Positions 63,070-64,000 of a DNA stretch of 64,000 bases are shown here, piece after piece. Source of the DNA: Desulfobacterales bacterium (GTDB lineage Bacteria > Desulfobacterota > Desulfobacteria > Desulfobacterales > SpSt-501); assembly GCA_030834695.1 (NCBI GenBank), contig JAUQXK010000143.1:1-64000 (forward strand), given 5' to 3'. The notes beneath the pieces are model-generated. The model did not search any database and was not told the DNA's origin. It saw nothing but the letters and a program-made list of their open reading frames with translations. The position numbers and the translations under genes are program-made. Numbering within the stretch: position 1 is the first letter of the stretch; the number at the start of each line of letters is the position of its first letter.

Positions 63070-64000
63070 CTAAAAATAGCTCGAGCCGTCCCAGCAGTGC
63101 GTGCATACTTTTTCCCGGGGCAGGCCAATGGCGGCCACGAGATCCTCCAGCCGCTGGTATTTAAGGGTGGTCAGCCGCAGGCGCCTCCGGATGCCGTCGA
63201 TCATGGCCAGGTTCTGGGGTGTGCCGGCGCCGGCATAGACGGAGAGTTCGGCGGGTTTGCCGCCCTCGAGATCATGGATGGCCCTGCGTCCGGCCAGATC
63301 CAGCGTCGAGCGTGAGGCTGAAAAATTGATGAACTCACAGGGGTAGATCAGCACCGGGCAGGCCGGCCGCATGTGAACCTCGCGCGCGCCGTAGTCGTAG
63401 AGGACCTGGATCGTGTCCTGCAGCTGGGTGCCGCGGACGATGGAGTCCTCGCAGAAGAGCAGGCGCTGCCCATCGATCAGTTTGCGGATGGGGATCAGCT
63501 TCATGCGTGCGACCAGGTCGCGCATCTGCTGGTTCTGGGGCATGAAGCTGCGCGGCCAGGTGGGCGTGTACTTGACGAACGGTCGGCGGTAGGGAAGGTT
63601 GCGCGCGGTGGCGTAGCCGATGGCGTGTCCGATGCCGGAGTCCGGAATGCCGGCCACGCAGTCGATGGCGGTGTCGTCGCGGCGGGCGAGGGCTGCACCG
63701 CAGCAGTTGCGCGCATGTTCGACGTTGATGCCTTCGTACTCGGATGCGGGATATCCGTAGTAGACCCAGAGAAAGGCACAGATCTGCATGCGGGGGCCCG
63801 GCGGCACCCGCGTTTCATAGCCTTCGGCGGACATGAAGACGATCTCGCCGGGGCCGAGGAAGCGCTCGGCCTCGAATCCGAGATTGGGAAAGGCGCAGGT
63901 CTCCGAGCTCACGGCCAGAGCGCCGTTGCGGCGGCCGATGGCGAGCGGCGTGCGGCCCAGCCGGTCGCGCGCCGCATAGATCCCCCGATCGGTCAGCACC
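63070..64000 (-). CDS. purF: amidophosphoribosyltransferase-like protein (3' part only)
   Basis: The last 309 codons of a minus-strand gene whose start is beyond the window. It joins the end of a class II glutamine amidotransferase domain (GIYAARDRLGRTPLAIG, VSSETCAFPNLGFE) to a phosphoribosyltransferase domain with LLFCEDSIVRGTQ, the PRPP-binding loop. This is the layout of PurF. The linker YYGYPASEYEGINVEH differs from the usual FARPDS pattern, and CTHCWDGSSYF ends the protein. It may be a divergent PurF. Confidence 0.75.
   Translation of the reverse strand, partial: VLTDRGIYAARDRLGRTPLAIGRRNGALAVSSETCAFPNLGFEAERFLGPGEIVFMSAEGYETRVPPGPRMQICAFLWVYYGYPASEYEGINVEHARNCCGAALARRDDTAIDCVAGIPDSGIGHAIGYATARNLPYRRPFVKYTPTWPRSFMPQNQQMRDLVARMKLIPIRKLIDGQRLLFCEDSIVRGTQLQDTIQVLYDYGAREVHMRPACPVLIYPCEFINFSASRSTLDLAGRRAIHDLEGGKPAELSVYAGAGTPQNLAMIDGIRRRLRLTTLKYQRLEDLVAAIGLPREKVCTHCWDGSSYF

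Overview
The window looks like chromosome of a GC-rich, Gram-negative, anaerobic-leaning bacterium, most likely a Desulfobacterota (deltaproteobacterial) lineage. This is inference from gene content: a glycyl radical enzyme with its activase, a sigma-54 enhancer-binding regulator, large multi-PAS regulators, citramalate synthase beside isopropylmalate synthase, and Lpt outer-membrane genes. Small intergenic repeats with terminal inverted repeats are scattered throughout. No rRNA, tRNA, CRISPR array, complete IS or prophage was seen.

Layout. 0-5.4 kb: a block flanked by two inverted copies of a ~225 bp repeat, holding a small lipoprotein, a ribbon-helix-helix protein, a double PilZ-like protein and, on the minus strand, a sigma-54 regulator overlapping a B12/radical-SAM protein of the RiPP C-methyltransferase type. 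5.5-6.4 kb: pyrD. 6.5-13.5 kb (minus): a branched-chain amino-acid operon ilvB-ilvH-ilvC-cimA-leuA, preceded by an Ile/Leu/Val-rich leader peptide and a terminator hairpin, i.e. a classic attenuator. 13.5-30 kb: housekeeping (topA, dprA, secF, secD, yajC, rng, leuS, lptE, rpsT, murJ, an ftsB-type gene, lptA, a fused spmA-spmB). 30.2-32.4 kb: an unknown 107-aa protein and an alkaline phosphatase. 32.6-37.7 kb: GntR regulator, glycyl radical enzyme, activating enzyme and hotdog thioesterase.

37.7-63 kb is an accessory region for methylated and guanidino nitrogen compounds. A polyamine-type ABC transporter and a Usp protein (minus) diverge from sarcosine oxidase soxBDAG, a dimethylglycine-dehydrogenase-like flavoprotein and etfBA (plus). 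A PAS-LuxR regulator follows, then a glycine-amidinotransferase family enzyme, carbamate kinase, a cyclic-2,3-diphosphoglycerate-synthetase-like GTPase, ornithine carbamoyltransferase and a short ArgA. A plausible reading is import of an N-methylated or guanidino compound, movement of the amidino group to or from ornithine/arginine, ATP from carbamoyl phosphate, and demethylation with electrons to ETF. The window closes with a HAD phosphatase, a shikimate-kinase-like protein, an ATCase remnant, a short amidohydrolase and the 3' part of a purF-like gene.

Most notable: (1) the glycyl radical enzyme has Cys-Val-Ala where the eliminase clades have Cys-X-Glu; (2) the orphan RiPP-type radical SAM protein under a sigma-54 regulator, with a widened cysteine motif; (3) the combined sarcosine/guanidino/carbamoyl-phosphate locus; (4) the ilv leader attenuator; (5) the repeat families, two copies of which start inside the stop codon of the upstream gene.
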